From the NCBI RefSeq assembly GCF_000384255.1, contig NZ_KB913035.1:719362-783361 (forward strand): a stretch of 64,000 bases of DNA. The letters run 5' to 3'. Each line of letters begins with the position of its first letter. Within the stretch, counting starts at the first letter, position 1. Below are positions 52,056 to 60,826 of this stretch, one piece after another. The stretch comes from Methylotenera mobilis 13 (GTDB taxonomy: Bacteria; Pseudomonadota; Gammaproteobacteria; Burkholderiales; Methylophilaceae). Position numbers and translations under genes: made by a program. The notes under the pieces were generated by a model, which was not told the DNA's origin, did not search any database, and saw only the letters and a list, made by a program, of their open reading frames with translations.

Positions 52056-52358
52056 ATGAAAGTATTTCGTTCATTATTAGTGGCATTAGCGATAGGCGCT
52101 GCTACTTTGTCTAGTGCTCAAGCACGTGATTCTGTGAGTTTGTCTATTAATATCGGTGGCCCTGGTTATTATGCATATCCAGCGGTAACGCACTATGTTG
52201 CACCGCAAGTTGTGTATTATCCAACGCATCGTATTTATCACGGCGCACCCTATGCCTATCAGCCTTATCCGGCTGTTGTGTACAGAGGTGGACATTATTA
52301 TTCAGGGCATCGTCACCATCGCGGACATGGTCATCATGGTGGTGGTCATCGTAGATAG
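52056..52358 (+). CDS. small secreted Tyr/His/Gly-rich protein
   Basis: 100 residues. A signal peptide (K-V-F-R-S-L-L-V-A-L-A-I-G-A-A ending S-S-A-Q-A) precedes a segment rich in Tyr, Pro, Val and Ala, then a tail of G-H-R-H-H-R-G-H-G-H-H-G-G-G-H-R-R. The histidine-rich tail may bind metal. AAGGAGAG 5 bases before the ATG at 52056 decides the start. Stop codons of this gene and the convergent pncC gene are 4 bases apart. Function unknown. Confidence 0.78.
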   Translation: MKVFRSLLVALAIGAATLSSAQARDSVSLSINIGGPGYYAYPAVTHYVAPQVVYYPTHRIYHGAPYAYQPYPAVVYRGGHYYSGHRHHRGHGHHGGGHRR

Positions 52359-52362
52359 TGTG

Positions 52363-52845
52363 TTAGGCTAGTTTTTCAATAAGCCCTGTTAGTAGAAAAG
52401 CGGTGGCTTGTTGCCTAATTTCAGAGCGGCTGCCTGAAAATTGCTGAGTACAAGCGAACATGGGTAACTGAGTGCCTACCCATGCAAAGCATACTGTGCC
52501 AACTGGCTTTTCTGGACTGCCTCCATCTGGCCCTGCGATGCCGGTAATGCTAGCTACAATATGGGCATGGCTATTTTTTAAAGCGCCTGTTGCCATTTCA
52601 GCGGCAGTTTGTTCGCTTACAGCGCCAAAGGTTTCTAATGTTGTTTTAGAGATGTTTAGCATTTCAATTTTGGCGTTGTTGCTGTAGGTGACAAAGCCTC
52701 TATCAAACCATGCTGAGCTCCCTGCAATGCTGGTCACGGCTTGCGCCACCATGCCACCTGTGCATGACTCTGCCAGCGCCAATAGGTAGCCATGTTGCTT
52801 AAGCTTAATGCCTAGATTGATTGCTAAAGCTGAGTGGTTATCCAT
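52363..52845 (-). CDS. pncC: nicotinamide-nucleotide amidohydrolase (CinA C-terminal domain)
   Basis: 160 residues, single CinA C-terminal domain; deamidates nicotinamide mononucleotide to nicotinate mononucleotide in NAD recycling. The pattern A-E-S-C-T-G-G (near 26) and S-I-T-G-I-A-G-P-D-G-G-S and P-V-G-T-V-C are typical. ATG at 52845, with AAAGG upstream. It overlaps the end of pgpA by 22 bases, in the series mog-thiL-pgpA-pncC on the minus strand. Confidence 0.92.
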   Translation of the reverse strand: MDNHSALAINLGIKLKQHGYLLALAESCTGGMVAQAVTSIAGSSAWFDRGFVTYSNNAKIEMLNISKTTLETFGAVSEQTAAEMATGALKNSHAHIVASITGIAGPDGGSPEKPVGTVCFAWVGTQLPMFACTQQFSGSRSEIRQQATAFLLTGLIEKLA

Positions 52846-53330
52846 TCCAAGACCTTTAGGCAAAATATAGCGTAGATAGCAGCTAGTAAATCATCCAACA
52901 TCACGCCCAATCCGCCTTTTACTTGAGCATCGCATTGATGGATTGGAAATGGTTTCCAGATGTCAAACAATCTGAATGATAAAAATGCAACTAACCACCA
53001 CTGCCATTGATTAATGGTGAAAGTGAGCACTAACATTATAGCGACGATTTCGTCCCAAACAATGCCGCCATGATCTGATACGCCTAGTGCCTGACCTGTT
53101 TTCTCGCAAAAATAAATTCCCACTAAAAACAGCAGGGTGATTAATGTTAATTGCGTTGTTAATGTGTAGGTGTGAATCAGCCAAAATAGTGGTAGTCCAA
53201 CCAATGTGCCAAACGTGCCTGGGGCTTTCTTGGCAAGGCCGCTACCAAACCCTAGTGCAAAAAAGTGGGCAGGATGTGAGATTAACAATTTGAACGTTGG
53301 GTGTGAATGCTTGTTAACCAAAATGATCAA
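52824..53330 (-). CDS. pgpA: phosphatidylglycerophosphatase A
   Basis: 168 residues; dephosphorylates phosphatidylglycerophosphate. G-F-G-S-G-L-A-K-K-A-P-G-T-F-G-T opens the domain and V-W-D-E-I-V and R-L-F-D-I-W-K-P-F-P-I carry the catalytic residues, with K-G-G-L-G-V-M-L-D-D near the end. Several membrane segments. The start is TTG and overlaps the thiL end by 17 bases, so the exact first codon is uncertain. Confidence 0.92.
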   Translation of the reverse strand: MIILVNKHSHPTFKLLISHPAHFFALGFGSGLAKKAPGTFGTLVGLPLFWLIHTYTLTTQLTLITLLFLVGIYFCEKTGQALGVSDHGGIVWDEIVAIMLVLTFTINQWQWWLVAFLSFRLFDIWKPFPIHQCDAQVKGGLGVMLDDLLAAIYAIFCLKVLEWITTQL

Positions 53331-54264
53331 ATCCTTTTTTAGTAATATTTAATATTTTTTGACAATGCGTAATAATGAGATCTAATTGTGGCGTGGTTTC
53401 ACCAATTAAACTGAGCGGTAGCTGTAACTGACTACTTAATTGATGAATACAGTCACGTTGCAATTTAGGTGCGGTAAAAAGTAGTTCATAGTCGTCGCCT
53501 CCTGCCAATATGCACTGTTGTATGTTGCTATCATTTAGATGTGTACGTAAATAATCGTCACAGTTGATATTTTCCAGAGTAAGCTTCGCACCTAAATTGG
53601 ATGCCTTAAGTATATGGCTTAGATCTGCGGTTAGGCCATCAGAGATATCAATACAGCTATTGGCAACGCCACGTAATGCTAGGCCTAATGCAACGCGAGG
53701 TGTTGGTGCGTTTAGCACATTAATGCAATAAGATAATGTGGGTTCCGTCAGCGCGATTTTGCCTTGAAGGTGAGACAGCCCTAGTGCAGCACTGCCTATC
53801 AACCCCGACACCCAAATATCATCACCAATTTGAGCCCCACTACGCTGAATTGCTTTGCCTGTTGGAACTTCCCCCATGATTTGTATGCTTAGGGTTAATG
53901 GGCCTTTTGTCGTGTCGCCACCAATTAAGTCAATATCAAAGGCTTGCGCACATGCGAAAAATCCTTTGCAGAACTCTGCAAGCCATGTTTCGTTAACTTC
54001 AGGTAAGGCAATGGCAAGCGTTGCCCATTTGGGCAGCGCACCCATGGCGGCCATGTCTGAAACATTAACCGCTAAAGATTTCCAGCCAATATTATAGGCA
54101 GGTGCATCGTGAAAGAAGTGAGTGCCCGCTACCAGCATATCTGCTGAAATTGCAAGCTGTTGACCTTGCGCTACACGAATTAATGCGGCATCATCGCCCA
54201 CGCTCAAGTCTGTATGTTTGGTATTGCGTGTGAAGTATTTCGCAATTAAATTAAACTCGGACAT
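53314..54264 (-). CDS. thiL: thiamine-monophosphate kinase
   Basis: 316 residues; phosphorylates thiamine monophosphate to the diphosphate cofactor. It opens M-S-E-F-N-L-I-A-K-Y-F, then V-G-D-D-A-A-L, V-N-V-S-D-M-A-A-M-G-A and G-D-T-T-K-G, and later I-D-I-S-D-G-L and A-G-G-D-D-Y-E-L-L. An upstream extension of 37 codons overlaps mog and lacks the family N-terminus, so ATG 54264 is taken. Confidence 0.93.
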   Translation of the reverse strand: MSEFNLIAKYFTRNTKHTDLSVGDDAALIRVAQGQQLAISADMLVAGTHFFHDAPAYNIGWKSLAVNVSDMAAMGALPKWATLAIALPEVNETWLAEFCKGFFACAQAFDIDLIGGDTTKGPLTLSIQIMGEVPTGKAIQRSGAQIGDDIWVSGLIGSAALGLSHLQGKIALTEPTLSYCINVLNAPTPRVALGLALRGVANSCIDISDGLTADLSHILKASNLGAKLTLENINCDDYLRTHLNDSNIQQCILAGGDDYELLFTAPKLQRDCIHQLSSQLQLPLSLIGETTPQLDLIITHCQKILNITKKGFDHFG

Positions 54265-54286
54265 TTTTGTTGTGCAATAGTGTGTG

Positions 54287-54886
54287 TTAGGCAGTTGGTG
54301 CTGATTTGGGTCTGAATGCTTTGACGATAGCTTCATTGGTTTCAATTCTTGGCATTGGGCTATCTGGTGTGCCAAGTAAGTCTATACAGTATGGAACTGC
54401 AGCAAATATGCCATGTACTAGCGTGTTTCCGGCCTCATCTTTTAAGCCTTCCAATGTTTGTGCAATCGCTTTAGGTTGCCCGGGCAAGTTAATAATTAAA
54501 CATTGCTTGCGAATGACAGCAACTTGCCTAGACAATATAGCTGTCGGTACGAAATTTAAGCTTATCTGCCGCATTTGTTCACCAAAACCAGGCATTTCTT
54601 TATCGGCTACTGCTAGCGTTGCTTCTGGTGTCACATCACGTAAGGCAGGGCCTGTGCCACCAGTAGTGAGAATGAGCTGGCAATCTTGAAAGTCCACTAA
54701 ATCTATTAGTGTAGATTCGATCTCGTCTTGTTCGTCTGGGATGAGTCGAGCCTCAAGTGTAAATGGTGAGGTAAGTGTTTGTGTTAGCCATGCACGTAGG
54801 CTTGGGATACCTTTGTCCTCATATTCTCCACTACTTGCACGGTCGCTAATTGAAACTAATCCGATTTTAATGAATTCTTTGGTCAT
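54287..54886 (-). CDS. mog: molybdopterin adenylyltransferase (Mog/MoaB family)
   Basis: 199 residues; adenylylates molybdopterin before molybdate insertion. I-G-L-V-S-I-S-D-R-A-S-S-G and L-T-T-G-G-T-G-P-A-L-R-D-V-T-P-E-A-T carry the family signatures, followed by N-L-P-G-Q-P-K-A. ATG at 54886 matches the family N-terminus; an upstream 12-codon extension is unlikely. Length suits Mog rather than MoaB. First gene of a minus-strand set with thiL, pgpA and pncC. Confidence 0.9.
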   Translation of the reverse strand: MTKEFIKIGLVSISDRASSGEYEDKGIPSLRAWLTQTLTSPFTLEARLIPDEQDEIESTLIDLVDFQDCQLILTTGGTGPALRDVTPEATLAVADKEMPGFGEQMRQISLNFVPTAILSRQVAVIRKQCLIINLPGQPKAIAQTLEGLKDEAGNTLVHGIFAAVPYCIDLLGTPDSPMPRIETNEAIVKAFRPKSAPTA

Positions 54887-54949
54887 TTTTGTGTCACTAG
54901 TACTTAAGCAAGACTGAATCATACCATTACCAAACTCAAAGGATATTTT

Positions 54950-55732
54950 ATGCCAGCTATTCGTGCCAAAAAATCATATGGAAATTTAGCAAAGATGATG
55001 TTGTTTTCCCTCGCTAGTCTGGGTCTAGTAATGTTTGCTCATCAGCTATATGCCGCGGATCAGAACCCATATGAGCAAAATTATAAAAGGCAGAATATGA
55101 ATGATTTGAAATCATTGCAAACTAAGCCTGAGACTAAGATTTTTGTAGGTAATCATAAAGATGATGACAATATCACCATGTTAGAAGACGGATATGATTT
55201 GATGGGTACCTCAGGCTTTTCGTCAATGGAGGCGTCATCAGACCTAGCCTTGCAACATGCAAAATCAATTAAGGCCGATATTGTCATGGTTTATCAAAAA
55301 TATGAGTCAGCGCAAGCATCGAGCTCAAAGTTACAACTCATTAAAGAAGCTGCGAATAAAGGTGGAGAAATTGACCCAAAAGATTTGGAAGATGGGCCTA
55401 CACAATATCTATACCATGCAAGCTATTGGGCAAAATTGCCTATGCCTTTGTTTGGTGTGCATGTTATTAAGCTCAAGCAGTCCAGTGCTGATGAAGATAC
55501 ACCTAAAGAACTGCCTGGCTTAAAAGTGATAGCAGTGATTAAATCATCTCCAGCATCATCAATGGGGCTAGTTCGAGGTGATACACTACTTAAGCTCGGT
55601 GATGTTAGCTTAAAAAGCGCTGATGACTTATTTCTAGCAGTAAAGCGTTATGCTGGTCAAAAAGTGCAAGTTGAGTTTCAGCGAGGCGATATTGATATGA
55701 AAAATATCGCACAGCTAAATGTTCGCAAATAA
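54950..55732 (+). CDS. exported PDZ-domain protein of unknown function
   Basis: 260 residues. An N-terminal signal (M-L-F-S-L-A-S-L-G-L-V-M-F-A ending Y-A-A-D), a novel-looking domain of ~130 residues (about 45-180) with I-F-V-G-N-H-K-D and Q-H-A-K-S-I-K-A-D-I-V-M-V, and a C-terminal PDZ domain (about 185-258: L-P-G-L-K-V-I-A-V, S-S-P-A, G-D-T-L-L-K-L-G-D). No protease domain is present. It may be a periplasmic adaptor. The IS256 element is inserted 17 bases after its stop codon, without damaging the gene. Confidence 0.75.
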   Translation: MPAIRAKKSYGNLAKMMLFSLASLGLVMFAHQLYAADQNPYEQNYKRQNMNDLKSLQTKPETKIFVGNHKDDDNITMLEDGYDLMGTSGFSSMEASSDLALQHAKSIKADIVMVYQKYESAQASSSKLQLIKEAANKGGEIDPKDLEDGPTQYLYHASYWAKLPMPLFGVHVIKLKQSSADEDTPKELPGLKVIAVIKSSPASSMGLVRGDTLLKLGDVSLKSADDLFLAVKRYAGQKVQVEFQRGDIDMKNIAQLNVRK

Positions 55733-55749
55733 AACCAACTTATTAAATT

Positions 55750-57079
55750 GAGGGTGTAAATAATTTTGTGTAAACGTCATTTTGCAGGAAACTGCTATTT
55801 TCAGAAATGGATAAAAAATGACGTTACCAAAAGCCTTACCCAACGATTTAATTGATAGCCTGCTATCAAACTATAAGAAACCAGAAGACCTGATTGGTGA
55901 GAACGGTCTTCTCAAACAACTCACCAAAGCATTAGTTGAACGTGCGCTTCAAGCCGAGATGTCAGATCACCTTGGTCACGACAAACACGAGCCAGTCACC
56001 AATAGCACCGGCAATGCACGTAACGGTAAAAGCCGTAAAACTTTAAAGGGTGAATTTGGTGAACTGCCGATAGAAATTCCCCGTGACCGTGAAGGCAGCT
56101 TTGAGCCACAGCTTATTCCTAAACACCAAACCCGCTGGACAGGCTTTGATGACAAGATCATCTCACTGTATTCACGCGGCATGACAGTGCGTGAAATCCA
56201 GGCACACCTCACCGATATGTATGGCACGGAAATATCACCTACACTTATTTCAACTGTCACCGATGCGGTGGTGGATGATGTAAAGCAATGGCAGTCACGG
56301 CCACTGGATGCGGTTTATCCAGTGGTGTATCTGGATTGCATCCATGTCAAAGTACGTGATGCCGGTGCTGTCAGAGCGAAAGCAGTTTACCTTGCTATCG
56401 GTATCAATATGAACGGCGAGAAGGAAGTGCTGGGGCTATGGATTGCACAGACCGAGGGCGCCAAGTTCTGGCTCTCCGTGGTGACTGAACTCAAGAATCG
56501 CGGCGTGCAAGACATCTTCATTGCCTGTGTGGATGGCTTAAAAGGCTTTCCTGAAGCGATTGAAGCCGTTTATCCAAAAGCTGCGGTACAGCTCTGCATT
56601 GTGCATATGGTGCGTAACAGCCTGAATTACGTGGGTTGGAATAAGCGTGACCTTGTGGCTGCCGATTTAAAGCGTGTCTACACGGCAGCGACCGAGGCTG
56701 AGGCTGAACAATACCTAACTGAGTTTGAAGCAACCTGGGATGATGCTTATCCACCGATAGCGCAATCCTGGCGCAACAACTGGGCGCGCATCATACCGTT
56801 CTTTGATTATCCTCCGGAAATACGCAAGATCATCTACACCACCAACGCCATTGAATCGGTGAACATGAGCTTACGTAAAGTGACGAAGAGCCGGGGTTCA
56901 TTTCCGAACGATGAGTCTGTGATGAAATTGTTCTATTTGGCGCTGATTAACATCAGCAAGAAATGGACGATGCCGTTGCGTGATTGGAAACCTGCATTAA
57001 ATAGGTTTACTATTCAATTTGAGGAGAGGATGCCTCAGCAGTAATTAACCGACGTTTACACAAAATTCAGGACACCCTC
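55750..57079 (+). mobile_element. IS256-family insertion sequence, complete
   Basis: 1330 bases. Imperfect 29-bp terminal inverted repeats begin GAGGGTGT, share AATTTTGTGTAAACGTC and differ only in the 4 bases between. Flanked by the 8-bp target duplication ATTAAATT (55742-55749 and 57080-57087). One transposase gene fills the interior. Intact repeats, intact gene and intact duplication point to a recent insertion. Confidence 0.95.
55818..57044 (+). CDS. IS256-family transposase
   Basis: 408 residues, the usual length. The catalytic triad is Asp173 (Y-L-D-C-I-H), Asp239 (A-C-V-D-G-L-K-G-F-P-E-A) and Glu346 (T-T-N-A-I-E-S-V-N), with the C-I-V-H-M-V-R-N-S motif (260-268) between. The N-terminus holds the zinc-finger-like segment H-L-G-H-D-K-H-E-P. 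No frameshift or stop, so probably active. Confidence 0.97.
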   Translation: MTLPKALPNDLIDSLLSNYKKPEDLIGENGLLKQLTKALVERALQAEMSDHLGHDKHEPVTNSTGNARNGKSRKTLKGEFGELPIEIPRDREGSFEPQLIPKHQTRWTGFDDKIISLYSRGMTVREIQAHLTDMYGTEISPTLISTVTDAVVDDVKQWQSRPLDAVYPVVYLDCIHVKVRDAGAVRAKAVYLAIGINMNGEKEVLGLWIAQTEGAKFWLSVVTELKNRGVQDIFIACVDGLKGFPEAIEAVYPKAAVQLCIVHMVRNSLNYVGWNKRDLVAADLKRVYTAATEAEAEQYLTEFEATWDDAYPPIAQSWRNNWARIIPFFDYPPEIRKIIYTTNAIESVNMSLRKVTKSRGSFPNDESVMKLFYLALINISKKWTMPLRDWKPALNRFTIQFEERMPQQ

Positions 57080-57248
57080 ATTAAATTGGACCTGATTCAG
57101 TTAGTTTAAGTGACTGAGTGCTTTCGGATATACCACTTTACTAGGCTGAATGAAGATGGCTCTATATGGGATTTTAACTCAGCCTGTGTAATGAGGCTGA
57201 GTGGTTTCTAATATTAAACTGAGTGAAATAAATCAGCGCCTATACTGA

Positions 57249-57479
57249 CTATTTTTGAATGAGAAAAACAAAACCTTCTTCATTTTTAAGCTCTTGTAAC
57301 AATGTGAATTGATTGTTTGCTACTAGCGTACGTATATTACTGATTGTACTTTCTTTACTAGTAATCACTTTGAGTATATCTCCGCTTGGTAAGGCATCTA
57401 GTGCTTCTTTTGTGCGGATAGTTGGAATTGGGCTGTCTTCATGGCGTACATCAAGAACGGAATTGAAATTTATAGTCAT
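57249..57479 (-). CDS. TusA-like protein with Ser in place of the catalytic Cys
   Basis: 76 residues of the TusA (SirA) fold. The motif L-D-V-R-x-x-x-C-P-x-P appears here as L-D-V-R-H-E-D-S-P-I-P, so the sulfur-carrying cysteine is Ser16; no other cysteine exists in the protein. The rest (E-A-L-D-A-L-P-S-G-D-I-L-K-V) fits the family. It is thus unlikely to carry persulfide sulfur and may be a structural or regulatory relative. AAGGTG precedes the ATG at 57479; an in-frame GTG 4 codons up is possible. It stands alone between the IS element and darP. Confidence 0.7.
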   Translation of the reverse strand: MTINFNSVLDVRHEDSPIPTIRTKEALDALPSGDILKVITSKESTISNIRTLVANNQFTLLQELKNEEGFVFLIQK

Positions 57480-57586
57480 GATTATTATCACCTTGTTTGC
57501 TACATACTGATGCAGATATTAGTGCAACAGTATGCGATGGACTCTAAGTGTTGCGAGATTGCCTAAATATTCAGCAAGTCTAGCGC

Positions 57587-58156
57587 TTATGCTTCAGACT
57601 CGTCTTCATCTTTAGGAGTTTCATTGCTAGTAATGTCACGAAGTAGTTTAAAAATTTCTCTGCTACTTTTAGGAGGTTTGTTTGCGAGATGTTCTTTTTG
57701 CGCATTACGAATAAGTGCGCGAAGTTGCTGACTGTCAGTAGTTGGATGCAGTGCCATAAACTCAGATAATGCATTTGCGTCGCTGATAAGTCGATCGCGC
57801 CAGCGCTCTAGCCCGTGGAAATAAGCGTTTTCAGCGGTATTTTTGCCTTCCCAACGAGATAGTTGCTCGATAATCGGCGCAGTGTCAACTTCACGCATCA
57901 GGCGTCCCAGATATTGACGATGACGGCGTATTGCACCATTTGCAGTAATTTTTTTGGTATCCATCACGGCCGTGAATAGCTCTTCAGGCAGGTTAAGTTT
58001 GATGAGTCTATCTTTGGGAAGCTCGGATAAGCGTACACCAAGCGCTTGTTGCGCATCTGCCTCGGCTTTAAGTTTTGTTTTACTCGTAGGCAAGTCTGCA
58101 TCTAAATTTGCATCGTTGCTTAATTCTGTATCTATTGTTGTCTTTTTAGGTTTCAT
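57587..58156 (-). CDS. darP: ribosome biogenesis factor DarP (YjgA)
   Basis: 189 residues of the DUF615/YjgA family, which associates with 50S precursors. The signature L-P-K-D-R-L-I-K-L-N-L-P-E-E-L, the R-R-H-R-Q-Y-L-G-R-L-M-R and R-E-I-F-K-L-L-R-D blocks are present. N- and C-termini are charged and low complexity. ATG start, divergent from pmbA, the conserved proteobacterial pairing. Confidence 0.93.
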   Translation of the reverse strand: MKPKKTTIDTELSNDANLDADLPTSKTKLKAEADAQQALGVRLSELPKDRLIKLNLPEELFTAVMDTKKITANGAIRRHRQYLGRLMREVDTAPIIEQLSRWEGKNTAENAYFHGLERWRDRLISDANALSEFMALHPTTDSQQLRALIRNAQKEHLANKPPKSSREIFKLLRDITSNETPKDEDESEA

Positions 58157-58222
58157 GCTGAGGTATTATATCAGTTATGCAGTTGAGTTATTAACGTACA
58201 TTTTTTTATAGTAGAAAGCGTT

Positions 58223-59563
58223 ATGTCAGATTCGGGTTTTAGTTATACATTAGATGAAATTAAGCAGATGTCAGAAGACGTGCTTAAAGTTGCCAAGACA
58301 CTTGGCGCGAGTCAGGCCGAGGCTGAGTTGAGCTTGAGTATTGGACAAAACGTTTCTGTGCGTATGCAGGAAGTTGAGCATATTGAATATAACCGTGATA
58401 AGGGCATGTCGGTCACTGTTTATTTTGGGAAACAAAAAGGTCATGCCAGCACTTCAGACTTGTCTCCACAAGCCCTCAAAGATACTGTTGCTGCTGCTTG
58501 TAATATTGCTAAATATACAGCAAAGGATGATTTCTGTGGATTGGCTGATGCTGATTTGATGGCTAGCAATGTTCATGATCTCGATTTGCATCACCCGTGG
58601 GATCTGTCTGTTGATGAAGCGGTTTTAATTGCTAAACAATGTGAAGAGGCCGCTTTAGCGGTAGATACACGGATTAACAACTCTGAGGGAGCGAGTGTAT
58701 CAACAGGCACCGGATTTTTTGCTTATAGCAATAGCCATGGATTCACTGGAGGCTATCCGAGTTCACGCCATGGAATTAGTTGTTCGGTGATTGCTGAGTC
58801 CGGCGATAGTATGCAGCGTGATTATTGGTATGCCACAGCACGTGCACCAGAAGACCTGCAATCAGCTATAGAAATTGGTACGCTTGCTGGTGAACGTACG
58901 GTTAAGCGTCTAAATTCTCGGAAAATAAAAACTTGTCAGGTACCAGTGCTATTTGAAGCACCGCTAGCAAGTGGTTTAATTTCAACGTTAATTAGTGCAG
59001 TCTCTGGTGGTAACTTATATCGTAAATCTTCATTTTTGCTAAACAGCTTAGGACAGCAAATAGCATCACCTTTATTAAACATTAATGAAGAGCCTCATAT
59101 TAAAAAAGGTCTAGCAAGCAGTCCGTTTGATAATGAAGGTGTGTCGACTATGTCGCGCCAGTTGGTCAAAGATGGCGTTTTACAGGGCTATGTGCTTTCT
59201 AGTTACTCTGCTAGGAAGCTGGGCTTGAAAACTACTGGCAATGCTGGTGGTAACCATAATTTAATCGTGCAGTCTGGAGGGCTAGATTTAGCTGGATTAT
59301 TAAAGGAAATGGGCACAGGCTTGCTAGTTACTGAGCTGTTGGGTCATGGCCTGAATATGGTGACTGGTGACTACTCGCGTGGTGCAGCTGGTTATTGGGT
59401 GGAGAATGGCGTGATTGTGCATCCTGTTGAAGAGATTACGATAGCGAGCAATATGGCTGAGATGCTGAAAATGATTGTGGCGGTTGGGAACGATGTACTG
59501 ATACAAGGTTCGAAACAAGTAGGATCTATCCTAATTGAGCGCATGACTGTGGCGTGTGAATAA
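58223..59563 (+). CDS. pmbA: metalloprotease PmbA (TldE)
   Basis: 446 residues. PmbA/TldE pairs with TldD to cleave peptides such as antitoxins and microcin precursors. Features include Y-N-R-D-K-G-M-S-V-T-V-Y, G-Y-P-S-S-R-H-G, F-E-A-P-L-A-S-G-L-I-S-T-L and the C-terminal T-G-D-Y-S-R-G-A-A-G-Y-W-V-E-N-G. TldD is not in this window. ATG start; its last codons fall in a direct-repeat block that continues past the stop. Confidence 0.95.
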   Translation: MSDSGFSYTLDEIKQMSEDVLKVAKTLGASQAEAELSLSIGQNVSVRMQEVEHIEYNRDKGMSVTVYFGKQKGHASTSDLSPQALKDTVAAACNIAKYTAKDDFCGLADADLMASNVHDLDLHHPWDLSVDEAVLIAKQCEEAALAVDTRINNSEGASVSTGTGFFAYSNSHGFTGGYPSSRHGISCSVIAESGDSMQRDYWYATARAPEDLQSAIEIGTLAGERTVKRLNSRKIKTCQVPVLFEAPLASGLISTLISAVSGGNLYRKSSFLLNSLGQQIASPLLNINEEPHIKKGLASSPFDNEGVSTMSRQLVKDGVLQGYVLSSYSARKLGLKTTGNAGGNHNLIVQSGGLDLAGLLKEMGTGLLVTELLGHGLNMVTGDYSRGAAGYWVENGVIVHPVEEITIASNMAEMLKMIVAVGNDVLIQGSKQVGSILIERMTVACE

Positions 59564-59673
59564 TGCGCTTCAGCGCATATATTCCACGGACAAGACCCTT
59601 GCGGTTTAGGCGTGTGAATAATGTGCTTTGACGTATGAATAATGCGCTTCAGCGCATATATTCTACGGGCAAG
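59554..59673. repeat. direct repeats overlapping the end of pmbA
   Basis: A ~41-base unit (59554-59594 and 59633-59673) recurs with 3-4 differences, plus a truncated copy at 59612-59634. Each full copy contains the palindrome ATGCGCTTCAGCGCAT. The first copy begins inside pmbA and includes its stop codon. It may be a REP/BIME-like dispersed repeat or a structured 3' end. Confidence 0.8.
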
Positions 59674-59825
59674 CCATATGCGGGCTTAGCACATATATCC
59701 ACGCAAAACCTTTACCGATTTGAGCCTGTTAGTAGTTCGTTTTCGCATTTCCCTTAGGACTTTATAGTAAGCTGCGATGTCAGATGTTAGCTCTGTAGGC
59801 ATTTACTTCATTTTCACTCTCCAAA

Positions 59826-59861
59826 AACTAAAAAGCCCACTACGTAGTGGGCTTTTTAGTT
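59826..59861. terminator. bidirectional terminator between pmbA and mlaA
   Basis: A perfect 36-base palindrome with arms AACTAAAAAGCCCACTAC / GTAGTGGGCTTTTTAGTT. The T-rich flanks on both strands and the position between convergent genes fit a two-way terminator. Confidence 0.92.
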
Positions 59862-59871
59862 AAGTGACTAT

Positions 59872-60606
59872 TTACTTCTCTTCTTCAAAGAACTCGTCTT
59901 TAATCAGATCTGTTGGCACTAAACCATCTTGAATCAGGCTTGCACGTCTTTGTAGATAAGCGTCACGCATGAATGCATATGGGTCAAGGGATGCATCATC
60001 AACTAAGTCTTTTGCATCAAGTAGTTCTGTACGTTTGTCTATAAATTGTGCGGTACGTAATTGGTTATGCAGGCGAATCTCACCAATATTGTGTGTATAG
60101 GTGATGGGGTCTGATGTTGTTGTATCAACAATTAAGCCAGCCGTATCACGAACGCTCGATGGGCCGACGAACGGCAACACTAAGTAAGCGCCAGATCCAA
60201 CGCCCCAGTAGCCTAACGTTTGTCCAAAATCTTCTTTGTGAACAGGAATTTTGTCCATACCGGCTACATCAATTAAGCCAGCTAAGCCAAAAGTGCTGTT
60301 GATGACAAATCTACCTGTTTCGCTAAATGCGTTGGCAAATTTAAACTGAAACAAATTGTTCAGAATGTTGGTGACTGAACCTAGATTGTTGAAAAAGTTA
60401 TTAACGCCTGTGCGGACAGGTGATGGTGTCACCGTTTTATAAGCAGTTGCGACAGGTTTGAAAACTGCTTTGTCTGTCACATCGTTAAACTTATAAACAC
60501 CACGGTTAATGCTTTCTAATGGGTCTTTATTTGCCTGAGATGCGCAACCAGTCACCATCACAATAAGTACACAGGTGGCGAATAAAGAGAATATTTTTTT
60601 ATGCAT
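59872..60606 (-). CDS. mlaA: phospholipid-binding lipoprotein MlaA (VacJ)
   Basis: 244 residues; outer-membrane component of the Mla system that returns mislocalised phospholipids from the outer leaflet. The lipobox V-T-G-C places the lipidated Cys at 21. The MlaA core has D-P-L-E-S-I-N-R-G-V-Y-K-F-N and G-x-L-G-S-V-T-N-I-L-N. Y-L-V-L-P-F-V-G-P-S-S-V-R-D is a further family signature. ATG start. The other mla genes are not adjacent. Confidence 0.94.
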   Translation of the reverse strand: MHKKIFSLFATCVLIVMVTGCASQANKDPLESINRGVYKFNDVTDKAVFKPVATAYKTVTPSPVRTGVNNFFNNLGSVTNILNNLFQFKFANAFSETGRFVINSTFGLAGLIDVAGMDKIPVHKEDFGQTLGYWGVGSGAYLVLPFVGPSSVRDTAGLIVDTTTSDPITYTHNIGEIRLHNQLRTAQFIDKRTELLDAKDLVDDASLDPYAFMRDAYLQRRASLIQDGLVPTDLIKDEFFEEEK

Positions 60607-60773
60607 TTTTATGTTTCTTATTGAATGACATTATCGAATGTGGGGCCATTATACCAATTTATTTACAACTAAATATGGATAGCTACTCATGCAGATTGTT
60701 AACGTTTGTAAATTAAACTATTTGTTACATTTATGCAACAAATATTCAGCGGTCTATTTTGCGCCAAATTCAT

Positions 60774-60803
60774 GATATTTGCGACAATATTACTGCAAAT
60801 ATC
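60774..60803. repeat. inverted repeat upstream of mlaA
   Basis: GATATTTGC and GCAAATATC are perfect 9-bp arms around a 12-base loop, about 170 bases upstream of mlaA and after phr. T-tract is lacking on the minus strand. It could be a weak terminator for phr or a protein-binding site. Confidence 0.45.
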
Positions 60804-60826
60804 TTTTAGATTTATCTTATCAAGCA

